NCBI GenBank assembly: GCA_022641775.1
Contig: JALCDS010000013.1
Location: forward strand, 1 to 39,600
Origin: Clostridiaceae bacterium
GTDB lineage: Bacteria > Cyanobacteriota > Vampirovibrionia > Gastranaerophilales > Gastranaerophilaceae
Length of the DNA: 39,600 nucleotides
Direction of reading: 5' to 3'
Shown: piece after piece, positions 39,387 to 39,600 of the stretch
How the letters are laid out: every line of letters begins with the position of its first letter
How positions within the stretch are numbered: position 1 is the stretch's first letter
Notes under the pieces: generated by a model
What the model saw: the letters and a program-made list of their open reading frames with translations, nothing else
What the model was told of the DNA's origin: nothing
Databases searched by the model: none
Position numbers and translations under genes: made by a program

Positions 39387-39487
39387 GGAAAATCAATAGG
39401 AAAAAGGGAAAGGAAATTTATTTTGAAATCTTTTTTAGTTTTTATTGATTATTTTTATTTTATTTAATTTTTTTATTTGTTTGTATT

Positions 39488-39600
39488 CTAGCCGAATGTC
39501 TTGAATGAACTTTCTGTGTTCTTTTCTATTACTTTTTTTACTGCATCTAATTCTGTTGATATTGCACTTTGTTCTGTATCTAACTGTTTCAATCTCAATT
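39488..39600 (-). CDS. C-terminal end of a second filament-like paralogue (partial)
   Basis: Only the last 36 codons and the stop are inside the window. They are identical in every base to the end of the 358-residue gene (36212-36324), encoding the coiled-coil end ELDAVKKVIEKNTESSFKTFG-like tail. The rest lies beyond the edge, so whether the middle differs cannot be seen. Confidence 0.85.
   Translation of the reverse strand, partial: LRLKQLDTEQSAISTELDAVKKVIEKNTESSFKTFG

Larger units (their letters stand above)
39363..39600. repeat. Copy 2 of the ~240-base repeat, cut by the window edge
   Basis: The block matches 36088-36324 (see there), including the terminator hairpin, the trailer and the last 36 codons of the gene. 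The identity continues to the last base of the window, so the full length of the repeat is unknown. Confidence 0.92.

Overview
The window is AT-rich bacterial chromosome, densely coding on both strands. No tRNA, rRNA, insertion sequence, prophage or CRISPR array could be recognised. Housekeeping proteins (LigA, MnmG, trigger factor, ClpP, ClpX, Pol I, TlyA, TatD, LepB) are clearly bacterial. A 1259-residue AsmA/TamB-type protein and many signal peptides point to a cell with two membranes. ADP-forming acyl-CoA synthetase and hexameric glutamate dehydrogenase fit a fermenter. Together with several lineage-restricted proteins of a style I associate with gut Cyanobacteria-relatives, this suggests Vampirovibrionia/Melainabacteria (Gastranaerophilales). 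That assignment is inference from memory and was not tested by a search.

Layout. 1-3040 (minus): a radical SAM protein followed by an ADP-forming acyl-CoA synthetase with an unusual cysteine-rich tail. 3097-6459: two unrecognised membrane proteins diverging from a 200-base control region, then an exported protein. 6517-12280 (plus): SulP transporter, ureohydrolase (agmatinase-like), DNA ligase, a small membrane protein and a SIMPL-domain protein, followed by a GC-rich repeat and a two-way terminator. 12446-15651 (minus): TPR protein, polyprenyl synthase and signal peptidase I. 15766-25779 (plus): mnmG, an Asn-rich exported protein, tig-clpP-clpX-polA plus an exported protein, and a GNAT protein. 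25785-34039 (minus): SIMPL protein and a small exported protein, then the AsmA-like giant, then an AAA ATPase-tatD-tlyA operon with its own strong promoter. 34144-35984 (plus): an orphan gene and gdhA.

The most unusual part is 36088-39600 (minus). A 358-residue protein has helical ends and a Ser/Thr/Tyr-rich middle. Its last 36 codons and terminator recur almost base-for-base about 3.3 kb away, at the end of a second, cut-off gene. Between them lie a leaderless-export-type zinc protease, with an HELTH motif, an EF-hand and a 13-unit Gly-Thr linker, and a 98-residue helical protein. The protease gene and the complete 358-residue gene each have a sequence resembling the flagellar sigma-28/sigma-D promoter (TAAA-N15/16-GCCGATAT) at the same 16-base spacing. 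My working hypothesis is a late-flagellar or appendage-associated regulon of multicopy filament-like proteins with a dedicated protease.

No gene-free stretch exceeds 300 bases. The longest are 39205-39487 (sigma-28-like promoter, terminator and repeat), 36000-36211 (two terminators and the repeat) and 4711-4910 (operator-like repeats). Several genes lack a clear Shine-Dalgarno sequence, so their starts are less certain.
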